From the NCBI GenBank assembly GCA_964587815.1, contig CAZPMH010000001.1, forward strand, positions 62,001 through 126,000: a stretch of DNA of 64,000 nucleotides, given 5' to 3'. The notes beneath the pieces are model-generated. The model was not told the DNA's origin. It saw only the letters and a list, made by a program, of their open reading frames with translations, and did not search any database. Shown here in pieces: positions 1 to 7,864 of this stretch. The position numbers and the translations under genes were made by a program. Numbering within the stretch: the first letter of the stretch is position 1; every line of letters begins with the position of its first letter. This DNA is from UBA1672 sp964587815 (GTDB taxonomy: Bacteria; Pseudomonadota; Alphaproteobacteria; Micavibrionales; Micavibrionaceae).

Positions 1-1089
1 ATGCTGATGGTATCAGCCAACAATTTTTTAAGCCTGTATATGGCGCTGGAGCTTCAATCTCTTAGTCTTTATGTTCTTGCCGCTTTCCATCGGAATTCCT
101 TGCGTTCGGGTGAAGCTGCTGCGAAATATTTCATTTTGGGTGCCTTGTCTTCCGGTATGCTTCTATTCGGGATTACACTTGTGTACGGTTTCACGGGTAG
201 CCTTGATTTCTTGGTCATTCAGGAAACAATTAACGGCTTAGACGCTATTCCTCCCGGGTTTACAGTTGGGCTTGTCTTCGTTGTTGCGGCCTTGGTTTTC
301 AAACTTTCTGCTGCCCCTTTCCATATGTGGACACCAGACGTTTATCAAGGGGCTCCAACTAGTGTTACGGCATTGTTTGCGATTGTTCCTAAAATTGCCG
401 CTATGGGGCTTTTAATCCGCTTGCTTTATATTCCATTTGAGGGGGCGCAGGTACAGTGGGTGCAAATTTTGTATTTCGTTTGTCTTGCATCGCTTTTTAT
501 CGGGTCATTCGCGGCAATTGCGCAGCGCAATATTAAGAGGCTGTTTGCATATAGTTCCATCGGGAATATCGGTTATGCGTTGATCGGTGTGCTTTCAGGT
601 AGCATCGCAGGTGTATCTGCAGTTCTTGCATTCCTGCTGATCTATATGGTTATGACTACGGGCGTATTTGCAATTATCATTTCGATGCGTCGTAATGGCA
701 TTGCCGTTGATAAAATTGAGGATCTTGCCGGTTTTTCTAAGAATAACCCTATGTTGGCTTACGCAATGGCCGTTCTTATGTTTTCCATGAGTGGTATTCC
801 GCCTATGGCGGGTTTCTTTGGTAAGCTCGTTATTTTCAACGCCGCGATTACCAACGAATTTTATGTCCTTGCGGTACTTGGTGTTCTGGCTTCGGTTGTT
901 GCTGCGTATTACTACATCAACATTATCAAGGTTATGTTCTTCGATGAGCCTGCCCATCCATTTGATGATGAAATGAGCATCGCTAATAAAATTATTATTT
1001 TACTTTCTGTTGCCTTTGTCGTTTTGTTTATTCTCAAACTTGATCTTATTTTGAATGCAACAATGGGCGCGGCTCAGGCGCTGCTGTAA
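1..1089 (+). CDS. nuoN: NADH-quinone oxidoreductase subunit N, 5' truncated by the window edge
   Basis: This is the C-terminal part of NuoN, one of the antiporter-like membrane subunits of respiratory Complex I, which couples NADH:quinone electron transfer to proton pumping. The 362 visible residues are almost entirely hydrophobic helices. They include the family pattern APFHMWTPDVYQGAP around residue 105 and a KRLFAYSSIGNIGY stretch near 180, both typical of NuoN/NuoM/NuoL proteins. Whole NuoN proteins are usually about 480 residues, so roughly the first quarter lies upstream of the window and the ATG at position 1 is probably an internal methionine. The stop is 6 bases before birA; nuoN followed by birA and coaX is a common alphaproteobacterial order. 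Confidence 0.95.
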   Translation: MLMVSANNFLSLYMALELQSLSLYVLAAFHRNSLRSGEAAAKYFILGALSSGMLLFGITLVYGFTGSLDFLVIQETINGLDAIPPGFTVGLVFVVAALVFKLSAAPFHMWTPDVYQGAPTSVTALFAIVPKIAAMGLLIRLLYIPFEGAQVQWVQILYFVCLASLFIGSFAAIAQRNIKRLFAYSSIGNIGYALIGVLSGSIAGVSAVLAFLLIYMVMTTGVFAIIISMRRNGIAVDKIEDLAGFSKNNPMLAYAMAVLMFSMSGIPPMAGFFGKLVIFNAAITNEFYVLAVLGVLASVVAAYYYINIIKVMFFDEPAHPFDDEMSIANKIIILLSVAFVVLFILKLDLILNATMGAAQALL

Positions 1090-1095
1090 TTTTAA

Positions 1096-1818
1096 ATGTC
1101 TATACGCTGGTCGATTGAGACGCACAACACACTAGACAGCACACAGCGCAACCTTCTTGAGCGCAAAGATTTAAGTGACGGTCTTGTTGTTCAAGCTTAT
1201 TCTCAACAGGCAGGAAAAGGACGGCATGGCCGAGAATGGTTTAACGCAGAGGGTAATCTTTTTCTGTCTTTTGTTTTGCAGCCAACTATTGAACAAAAAT
1301 GCTTCGGTCAGATTTCTTTATGTGTTGGGCTGGCGGTTTTAAGAACAATTAAAGATTATGCTTCGACAGCTCCGGTTGTTCTGAAATGGCCCAATGATGT
1401 TCTGGTCGATGATAAAAAAATCTCGGGGATTTTGATTGAAAGTAAAACTGTAAATCATCAGCTTGCACCGTTTCTTATTGTCGGTATCGGCGTCAATGTG
1501 AATTCCACGCCAGTCGAACAGTTTGCGTCTTTAAAGGATTGCGTTCACAAAGATATAGACGTTGATACCTTTCGAGATAAGTTGCTTGAGCATTTTAGCA
1601 TCATTTACGACCAGCTTATCACAGAAGGATTTGAGACTTTGGTAGAGGAATGGCTAGCTAACAGCTACGATAAGGGTCGGCATATTGGTGTGAAAATTGG
1701 AGACAAGACTGTTTCGGGCCAATTTGTCGATGTTGACAGATTTGGATATTTACGTCTTATATGCGATGAAAGTCACAAGATGAAAACGGTTTCTTCCGGC
1801 GATGTCTTTCTGATTTAA
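1096..1818 (+). CDS. birA: biotin--[acetyl-CoA-carboxylase] ligase, monofunctional
   Basis: Biotin protein ligase activates biotin with ATP to biotinyl-AMP and transfers it to the lysine of the acetyl-CoA carboxylase carrier protein. The protein is 240 residues. The biotin/ATP-binding loop GKGRHGR lies at residues 40-46 and KWPNDV starts near 97, followed by KKISGILIE; all are diagnostic for the catalytic domain. The N-terminal winged-helix DNA-binding domain of E. coli-type BirA is absent, so this should be an enzyme only and not a repressor of biotin genes. A C-terminal SH3-like segment is present. The ATG directly follows nuoN and the gene is probably co-transcribed with coaX downstream. 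Confidence 0.94.
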   Translation: MSIRWSIETHNTLDSTQRNLLERKDLSDGLVVQAYSQQAGKGRHGREWFNAEGNLFLSFVLQPTIEQKCFGQISLCVGLAVLRTIKDYASTAPVVLKWPNDVLVDDKKISGILIESKTVNHQLAPFLIVGIGVNVNSTPVEQFASLKDCVHKDIDVDTFRDKLLEHFSIIYDQLITEGFETLVEEWLANSYDKGRHIGVKIGDKTVSGQFVDVDRFGYLRLICDESHKMKTVSSGDVFLI

Positions 1819-1851
1819 AATCAGTGTCTTGGGAAGTATGAAAGAGGTTCT

Positions 1852-2619
1852 ATGTTATTAGGTGTTGATGTTGGGAACACAAACACGGTCTTTGCTTTAT
1901 TCGATGGTGATCTCGTTAAGCATAATTGGCGATGCCAAACAGATTCCGCCAGAACAGCTGATGAATATGCCGCGTTTTTAAAGCAGATGTTTGAGATTGA
2001 TAATGTTGATTGGCACGATATTAAAGATGTTGTGATCAGTACGGTTGTTCCTGATGCACATTTTCCGCTGACCAGTCTTTGTAAAACTTATATCAAAAAA
2101 GAGCCTGTTTTCGTTGATCTCGATCATGTCGGTTTGACCGTTGAGATTGATCAGCCGCGTGAGGTTGGTGCGGACAGGCTCGCAAATGGTGTTGCGGTTA
2201 TTCACAATTATTCGCTGCCCGCTGTTGTGATTGATTTTGGAACAGCGACAACATTCGATGTCATTAATAAAGGCGGTGTTTATTGTGGTGGTGTGATTGC
2301 ACCAGGCGTTCGTTTGTCGATTAGCGCTCTGGCAGAGCGGGCGGCGCAGCTTCCGAAAATTACGATCAAAGAGCCGAAAAAAACGATTGGAAAGAATACG
2401 CAAGAAGCTATGCAATCGGGCATGTATTGGGGCTATATCGGCATGATTGAAAAGATTTTGCACGGTATCGCCGATGAAATTGGAGAAAAGCCTTATGTAA
2501 TTGCTACAGGCGGGCTTGCACCGCTTTATGCGCAGAATACGGAAATGATTGACGCGGTTGACGAAAACCTTATCCTTAAGGGCTTGTTAGAGATTTACAA
2601 AAAAAATAATAATTCCTGA
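1852..2619 (+). CDS. coaX: type III pantothenate kinase
   Basis: CoaX phosphorylates pantothenate, the first committed step of coenzyme A synthesis. It belongs to the ASKHA fold family and, unlike CoaA, is not inhibited by CoA. The 255 residues show the N-terminal phosphate-binding motif DVGNTNT (residues 6-12), GADRLAN (106-112) and DFGTATT (128-134) followed by GGVIAPG, the signature set of type III kinases. An AAAGAGG-like ribosome site precedes the ATG. The stop codon overlaps the start of the RNase J gene (TGATG), indicating translational coupling. No second pantothenate kinase is visible in the window. Confidence 0.95.
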   Translation: MLLGVDVGNTNTVFALFDGDLVKHNWRCQTDSARTADEYAAFLKQMFEIDNVDWHDIKDVVISTVVPDAHFPLTSLCKTYIKKEPVFVDLDHVGLTVEIDQPREVGADRLANGVAVIHNYSLPAVVIDFGTATTFDVINKGGVYCGGVIAPGVRLSISALAERAAQLPKITIKEPKKTIGKNTQEAMQSGMYWGYIGMIEKILHGIADEIGEKPYVIATGGLAPLYAQNTEMIDAVDENLILKGLLEIYKKNNNS

Positions 2620-4289
2620 TGCGTGAAATTTTCGAAAAAAATAGCTTTTACTTTGTGCCTTTAGGCGGCAGTGAAGAATTTGGTTGTAACCTCAATCTAT
2701 ATGCCTGTAATGGTGAATTTTTAGCGGTCGATTGCGGAATTGGCTTCGCGGATGAGCGTGCGCCCGGCATCGATATTTTATTGCCTGACCCCGCTCTGTT
2801 GGAAGAGTATCGGGATGATCTTCGAGGGCTTGTGATTACGCATGCGCATGAGGATCATATTGGCGCAGTTGCGCATTTATGGCCGCGTTTTCAATGCCCG
2901 ATTTATGCCTCTCGTTTTACAGCTGCGGTTCTTCGTAAGAAGTTAGAACAAGAAGGTGTGCGTGGTGCGGTTATTCACATCTTAGATAATGATGAGGATA
3001 CGCAGGTTGGGCCTTTTACCGTTCGTGCTTTGCCCGTTTCTCACTCAGTTCCTGATAGTCGATCTTTATTGATAAGCACAGAGCACGGCTCGGTTTTGCA
3101 TAGTGGTGATTGGAATTTAGACCCTGCGCCGATATTGGGTGTTAAGACAGAAGAAGAGCGATTTAAAGTACTTGGAAACCAAAATCTCCTTGCATATATC
3201 GGTGATTCAACGAATGCGCAGGTAGACGGTTATTCAGGATCAGAGCAGGATGTCGCGAAAGGTTTGGCAGAGGAATTTAAGGGTTGTAAGGGTAAAATCG
3301 CCGTTACAACCTTTTCTTCAAATATAGGCCGCATTGTAAGCATTGTGCGCGCCGCGCAAGATGTCGGGCGTAGTGTTGCCTTAGTCGGGCGGTCGCTTCA
3401 TCGCATGGTGGGGTGTGCCCATGAATGTGGTTATATTTCTGACCTGCCTGACTTTTTGTCAGAAGATGATTTGCCGCATATTGCGGATGAAAATCTGGTT
3501 TTGATTGTGACGGGGTCGCAAGGGGAGGGACGTGCCGCTTTATCTCGTATATCACGCGGTGATCATCGCAGCGTATCGCTCAACCGAGGGGACACGGTTA
3601 TTTTCTCGGCGCGTGCTATTCCCGGTAATGAGCGCTCCATTAATGCGGTGAAAAATAATCTTGTTGCCGCTGGTGTGCGTGTCGTATCGCCGAAGGAAAC
3701 ACAGAATATCATCCATGTTTCAGGCCACCCATGCCGTGCGGAAATTGCGCAAATGTTGCAATGGGTTAAGCCGCAATACGTCATTCCTGTCCATGGGGAG
3801 CGCAGCCAGTTGGATGCGCACGCCAAGTTCGCGAAAAGCTGTCAGGTTAAGAATACGATTGTTCCGAATAACGGATCTGTTATTCGTCTCGCGCCCGGTG
3901 CGCCTGAGATTATTGACCACGTTGAAACAGGGATTTTGGCGGTTGACCAAAAACGTATCATTCCAATCACGCATCAATCGATTACAGCGCGTCGTAAGTT
4001 GCAATATTCTGGCGCGGTGCATGCGTCCTTGGTTTTAGATTCAAACATGGCTTTGCTGGGTGAGATTAAAATTGATACTGTGGGTTTAAGCTGTAAGCGC
4101 GCAGGGGACAGCATTATCACCGAGCTTGAGCGTAATATATTGAGCAGCCTTGACCGGATTGACCCTGATGATGATTTCAGCGATGAAGAAATCGCCGAAG
4201 AGGTGCGGATCAGGCTCAGGCGCTTCGTGACAGATATGCTCGGCCTTCGTCCAAAGACGACTGTTCACGTTACGACTGTGCGTGTTTAA
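2619..4289 (+). CDS. rnj: ribonuclease J
   Basis: This is a metallo-beta-lactamase/beta-CASP ribonuclease of the RNase J family, which has 5'-to-3' exonuclease and endonuclease activity and takes part in RNA maturation and decay. The zinc-binding motif HAHEDH is at residues 75-80. Further metal-ligand regions are visible as SHSVPDS and SGDWNLD, and the beta-CASP part contains SGHPCRAEI and PVHGERSQL. The length of 556 residues is typical. The gene overlaps coaX by one base (TGATG), an arrangement seen in many alphaproteobacteria (birA-coaX-rnj). RNase J often coexists with RNase E in this class; RNase E is not in the window. Confidence 0.95.
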   Translation: MREIFEKNSFYFVPLGGSEEFGCNLNLYACNGEFLAVDCGIGFADERAPGIDILLPDPALLEEYRDDLRGLVITHAHEDHIGAVAHLWPRFQCPIYASRFTAAVLRKKLEQEGVRGAVIHILDNDEDTQVGPFTVRALPVSHSVPDSRSLLISTEHGSVLHSGDWNLDPAPILGVKTEEERFKVLGNQNLLAYIGDSTNAQVDGYSGSEQDVAKGLAEEFKGCKGKIAVTTFSSNIGRIVSIVRAAQDVGRSVALVGRSLHRMVGCAHECGYISDLPDFLSEDDLPHIADENLVLIVTGSQGEGRAALSRISRGDHRSVSLNRGDTVIFSARAIPGNERSINAVKNNLVAAGVRVVSPKETQNIIHVSGHPCRAEIAQMLQWVKPQYVIPVHGERSQLDAHAKFAKSCQVKNTIVPNNGSVIRLAPGAPEIIDHVETGILAVDQKRIIPITHQSITARRKLQYSGAVHASLVLDSNMALLGEIKIDTVGLSCKRAGDSIITELERNILSSLDRIDPDDDFSDEEIAEEVRIRLRRFVTDMLGLRPKTTVHVTTVRV

Positions 4290-4311
4290 ATTTACAATTT
4301 AGAGGCTTGTT

Positions 4312-4575
4312 ATGAATCCTGTATCAGGTGTTGTTGTTTTTATCATGATCTGGTGGACTGTGATTTTTTGCGTTTTGCCGATTGGCCTTTCTAAAACGCA
4401 GGAATCGCCTGATGAGGAGGGGGAATATATTGCGCCAGGTGCGCCCAAAAACCTCAATATGAAGAAAAAGCTGATCATCACGACGATTATTTCTGTTGTT
4501 TTGTGGTGTATTATTTACGCAATAATTGTCTCAGAAATTGTTGATTTTCGCCTTTTGTCAGAACAGATTGAGTGA
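4312..4575 (+). CDS. DUF1467 family small membrane protein
   Basis: This 87-residue protein has two predicted membrane helices, at about residues 5-25 and 54-74. They are separated by a short acidic and proline-containing loop (SPDEEGEYIAPGAPKN) that is typical of DUF1467. Members of this family are found mainly in alphaproteobacteria, usually just upstream of proS and the lol genes, as here. Function is unknown. A GAGG ribosome site lies about 8 bases before the ATG. The stop overlaps the start region of the following small gene, so the two are likely translationally coupled. The family assignment rests on the length, topology, loop sequence and position. Confidence 0.85.
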   Translation: MNPVSGVVVFIMIWWTVIFCVLPIGLSKTQESPDEEGEYIAPGAPKNLNMKKKLIITTIISVVLWCIIYAIIVSEIVDFRLLSEQIE

Positions 4576-5108
4576 TGCTTATGCGTTTTCTTATTGTTCT
4601 ATTGCTGCTCTTTTTTCCGTGGACTTCACAAATTTTTGCTGCTGATGGTCAAAATCCGTCTTTGAATGTTTTGTGTGCGCATTCGCACAGTGTTGAAAGC
4701 AAAGATATTCCACCCGCTGATTATGTTCCAAATGTCGATGTCGAAGGCAAACCTTTGGTTCCTGTCGAGGTGGAATCGTTGCAGCCTTCCTTCTTGAATA
4801 ATCCTATTATTGTGCCAATTGAAATTGAACTGATTGAGGGGTTTGGCCTTGATCTACCAGTTGGAACAGACTTAGAGCCGATTGTCGGGCAATTTGAAAT
4901 CAGTCGCGACGGTACGACACGCTACAACGGTAAGGTCATTAATAACACTGTTAAACAAATCTGTGATCAACATCGAAATAACAAATTAAATCAGGCAGAA
5001 CAGGATGGACATGAAAGTCATGTTCCCGTACTCTTGGACATGCAACAGGATGAAGAAAAAGATCGCATAGAAGGGCAGTTTCCGTCTGAACTTTCTTCAT
5101 CACCGTAG
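4575..5108 (+). CDS. hypothetical exported protein
   Basis: I do not recognise this 177-residue protein. It begins with a clear Sec-type signal peptide: MRFLIVLLLLFFPW is followed by a small-residue cleavage region ending near FAADG. The mature part is rich in Pro, Val, Glu and Asp and carries a segment around residues 60-120 (IIVPIEIELIEGFGLDLPVG) that reads as a folded beta-rich domain. The C-terminal third is charged and probably disordered. Possible starts are GTG 4572, ATG 4575 and ATG 4581; 4575 forms a TGATG overlap with the previous stop, while 4581 places the signal peptide right at the N-terminus. Two histidines and cysteines after the signal peptide (LCAHSHS) are the only obvious polar cluster. 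It is likely periplasmic. Confidence 0.72.
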   Translation: MLMRFLIVLLLLFFPWTSQIFAADGQNPSLNVLCAHSHSVESKDIPPADYVPNVDVEGKPLVPVEVESLQPSFLNNPIIVPIEIELIEGFGLDLPVGTDLEPIVGQFEISRDGTTRYNGKVINNTVKQICDQHRNNKLNQAEQDGHESHVPVLLDMQQDEEKDRIEGQFPSELSSSP

Positions 5109-5150
5109 AATTATAATCGCGTAAATTACTAAAACACTTTGGAGTATTTC

Positions 5151-6599
5151 ATGGGTAAGAAGCAAAGAACAGCCATTACGCCCACGCGGGCAGAAGACTT
5201 TCCTGAATGGTATCAGCAAGTTATCAAATCTGCAGATTTAGCAGAGAATTCGCCGACGCGCGGCTGTATGACCGTTAAGCCTTATGGTTGGGCGATATGG
5301 GAAAATATGGTGAATATTTTTGACCCGTGGCTGAAAGATTACGGGATTAAAAACTGTAGCTTTCCCTTGCTTATTCCGCTTTCGTTTTTGCAAAAGGAGG
5401 CTGAGCATATTGACGGTTTTGCGACAGAATGTGCGGTTGTGACGCATCACCGTCTTGAGGGAAGCGATGATGGTCTGGTTCCTGCGGGAAAGCTGGAAGA
5501 GCCTTATGTTGTGCGCCCGACGTCTGAGACGATTATCGGTGATGCGATGTCGCGATGGATTCAATCCTATCGTGATTTGCCGATGAAGTTGAACCAATGG
5601 GGCAATGTTATGCGGTGGGAGATGCGCACGCGCATGTTCCTGCGTACGTCTGAGTTCTTTTGGCATGAAGGTCATAATGCCTTTGAAACGCCCGAGGATG
5701 CCAAGCAGGATTGCCTGACAATTTTGGATATGTATGAAAAGTTTTTCACCGAATATCTGGCGTTTGATGGATATAAGGGGATTAAGACCGCCGAAGAGCG
5801 TTTCCCGGGGGCAATTGAGACATACGCGTTTGAAAGCATTATGCAGGATGGTAAGGCTTTGCAGGCCGCGACGTCTCATGATTTGGGTCAAACCTTCTCT
5901 CGCAGTTGTGGCATTTCGTTCAACGGACGTAACGGCGATGAAGAATTTGCGCACACCACCAGCTGGGCGTTTAGTACGCGCGCGATCGGCGGCATGATTA
6001 TGATCCACGGTGATGATGATGGAATGATGATGCCCCCGCGTATTGCGCCTGAGCAGATTGTTGTGATTCCCGTTGTGAAGAATATCGACGAAGATGGCGG
6101 CATTTTGGATTACGCCCAGAAAATCGTTGATGATTTGAAGGCGAAAGGTTTCCGCGCGCATGTTGATAAGCGCGATATGCGTAACGGTGACAAAATGTGG
6201 GATGCGGTTAAAAAAGGCATTCCTCTTCGCGCCGAGGTTGGTGGTCGTGAAATGGAAAATGGCGAAGTGACGTTTGTTCGCCGTGATATCGGGAAGGATT
6301 CCAAAGAGACGACTTCCGTCGACACATTCGTTCAGCGTACGCCTGAAATTTTGGATTCTATTCATGATGCGATGTTGAAACGTTCACGCAGCTTCCGTGA
6401 TGATCATACATTTGACGGAACAAGCGTCGAGGACATTGATGCTTTCTTCAAGGCAGGGAAAATCGGTCTTATTCGTGTGCCTGTTTCTGTGCTTGATAAT
6501 CCGCAGCTTGAAGATGTGATGAAGGCTTATGCGCTTTCAACGCGTTGTATGCCGTTTGAAGATGACGGGCAAAAGGTGCTCATCGGAAAGGCATATTAA
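5151..6599 (+). CDS. proS: proline--tRNA ligase, archaeal/eukaryotic (ProS type 3) form
   Basis: This class IIa enzyme charges tRNA-Pro with proline. It is 482 residues. Its N-terminus has the pattern FPEWYQQVIKSADL, then GCMTVKPYGWAIWE, which matches archaeal and eukaryotic ProRS rather than the bacterial enzyme. The class II motif 2 region reads NVMRWEMRTRMFLRTSEFFW. The C-terminal extra domain ends in a final tyrosine (IGKAY), another hallmark of the type 3 form. An upstream TTG at 5139 is in frame, but GGAG at 5141-5144 lies 6 bases before ATG 5151, which I take as the start. The locus (DUF1467-proS-lolC-lolD-dnaE) is where alphaproteobacteria usually carry their own short bacterial-type proS, so this looks like replacement in place by a transferred gene. 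Confidence 0.94.
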   Translation: MGKKQRTAITPTRAEDFPEWYQQVIKSADLAENSPTRGCMTVKPYGWAIWENMVNIFDPWLKDYGIKNCSFPLLIPLSFLQKEAEHIDGFATECAVVTHHRLEGSDDGLVPAGKLEEPYVVRPTSETIIGDAMSRWIQSYRDLPMKLNQWGNVMRWEMRTRMFLRTSEFFWHEGHNAFETPEDAKQDCLTILDMYEKFFTEYLAFDGYKGIKTAEERFPGAIETYAFESIMQDGKALQAATSHDLGQTFSRSCGISFNGRNGDEEFAHTTSWAFSTRAIGGMIMIHGDDDGMMMPPRIAPEQIVVIPVVKNIDEDGGILDYAQKIVDDLKAKGFRAHVDKRDMRNGDKMWDAVKKGIPLRAEVGGREMENGEVTFVRRDIGKDSKETTSVDTFVQRTPEILDSIHDAMLKRSRSFRDDHTFDGTSVEDIDAFFKAGKIGLIRVPVSVLDNPQLEDVMKAYALSTRCMPFEDDGQKVLIGKAY

Positions 6600-6604
6600 A
6601 CGGC

Positions 6605-7846
6605 ATGGTGTCAAAGTTCGAACGCATGGTGGCTTGGCGATATCTTCGCTCTAAAAAGGCGGAGGGTTTCGTTTCTGTTATCGCAGGGTTTTCCTTCGCG
6701 GGCATTATGCTCGGCGTTGCGACTTTGATTATTGTCATGAGCGTGATGAACGGTTTTCGTGCAGAGCTATTTAGTCGTATTCTTGGGCTTGGCGGGCATA
6801 TGAATGTTTATTCCCAAGCCGGTGCTTTGTATGATTATAAAACGATTGTTGACGATATTAAGGCTGTTGAGGGCATTAAAACCGTGACGCCGATTGTTGA
6901 GGGGCAGGTTTTGATTACCCATCAAGCAACATCTTCTGGTGTTATGGTGCGCGGTATTTCGCAGGCTGATTATGCCGCACGTGATGTTTTGTTTGACGGT
7001 ATTCGTGCAGGCGGTATTGAGAATTTCGATGGCTTCAAAATCGCTATTGGTGAGGTATTGGCTAATAAACTGCGTGTTGGTATTGGCGATACGGTGACTT
7101 TAACGTCTCCTGTTATGCGTACAACACCAACGGGTACTATGCATACACAGCGCACATTCGAAATCGCCATGATTTTTAATGTGGAAATGTATGAATATAA
7201 CAGCGGTTTTGTTTTTATGCCGTTGCCGAACGCACAGAAATTCTTTCAGCTTAAAAGCAGTGTTAGCGCGATTGAAATATCGTTGGATGATGCCAATCAG
7301 TTGGATGAAATTCGCAAAACGGTCGAAGTTGTTTTAAACGGGCGTGCGGGAATTTACGACTGGCGCGACATGAATCGTAGCTTCTTTAATGCGTTAGAAG
7401 TTGAGCGCAATGTTATGTTTCTTATTCTCAGCCTGATCATCATTGTTGCGGCATTTAATATTATCTCCTCCATGATCATGCTGGTTAAAGATAAGGGGCA
7501 GGATATTGCGATTATGCGCACGATGGGGGCAACGCGTGGGAATATGATGCGTGTTTTTATGCTGACTGGTGCGAGTATCGGTTTGATCGGTACATTTATC
7601 GGTGCGGTCTTGGGGATTACGTTCGCGCTGAATATCGAAACGGTTAAGGATGTTTTAGAAGGGATGACGGGCGCCTCACTGTGGGATGCGGAAATACGCT
7701 TTTTATCAAAGATTCCTGCTAAGATAGAATGGACCGAGGTTGCCACCGTTATTGGTATGGCGTTCTTCCTTTCAATTATCGCTACGCTTTACCCTGCCTG
7801 GCGCGCGGCGCGGCTCGACCCGGTGGAAGCGCTGCGTTATGAATAA
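6605..7846 (+). CDS. lolC: lipoprotein-releasing ABC transporter permease (LolC/LolE family)
   Basis: This is the inner-membrane permease of the Lol system, which extracts outer-membrane lipoproteins from the inner membrane and passes them to LolA. The 413 residues start with the conserved FERMVAWRYLRSKKAEGF. One transmembrane helix follows (GIMLGVATLIIVMSVMNGF), then a large periplasmic MacB-like domain (about 60-260), then three C-terminal helices of the FtsX domain, ending YPAWRAARLDPVEALRYE. Only one LolC/E gene is present before lolD, so the complex may use a homodimer, as in LolF-type systems. The start is 5 bases after proS and the gene is followed within 20 bases by lolD. Confidence 0.93.
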   Translation: MVSKFERMVAWRYLRSKKAEGFVSVIAGFSFAGIMLGVATLIIVMSVMNGFRAELFSRILGLGGHMNVYSQAGALYDYKTIVDDIKAVEGIKTVTPIVEGQVLITHQATSSGVMVRGISQADYAARDVLFDGIRAGGIENFDGFKIAIGEVLANKLRVGIGDTVTLTSPVMRTTPTGTMHTQRTFEIAMIFNVEMYEYNSGFVFMPLPNAQKFFQLKSSVSAIEISLDDANQLDEIRKTVEVVLNGRAGIYDWRDMNRSFFNALEVERNVMFLILSLIIIVAAFNIISSMIMLVKDKGQDIAIMRTMGATRGNMMRVFMLTGASIGLIGTFIGAVLGITFALNIETVKDVLEGMTGASLWDAEIRFLSKIPAKIEWTEVATVIGMAFFLSIIATLYPAWRAARLDPVEALRYE

Positions 7847-7864
7847 TGTTTTTTGCGAGATGAC

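Noticed and set aside
1..3. ATG at position 1 as the true nuoN start
   Set aside because: The protein would lack about a quarter of NuoN; the gene most likely continues upstream of the window.
1978..2463. A 161-codon minus-strand open frame inside coaX
   Set aside because: Antisense to a clear gene, with an odd Asn/Arg/Cys-rich composition and no motif.
5238..6365. A 375-codon open frame on the minus strand inside proS
   Set aside because: It lies wholly antisense to a well-conserved gene, has no ribosome site and no recognisable motif; it is a by-product of codon usage.
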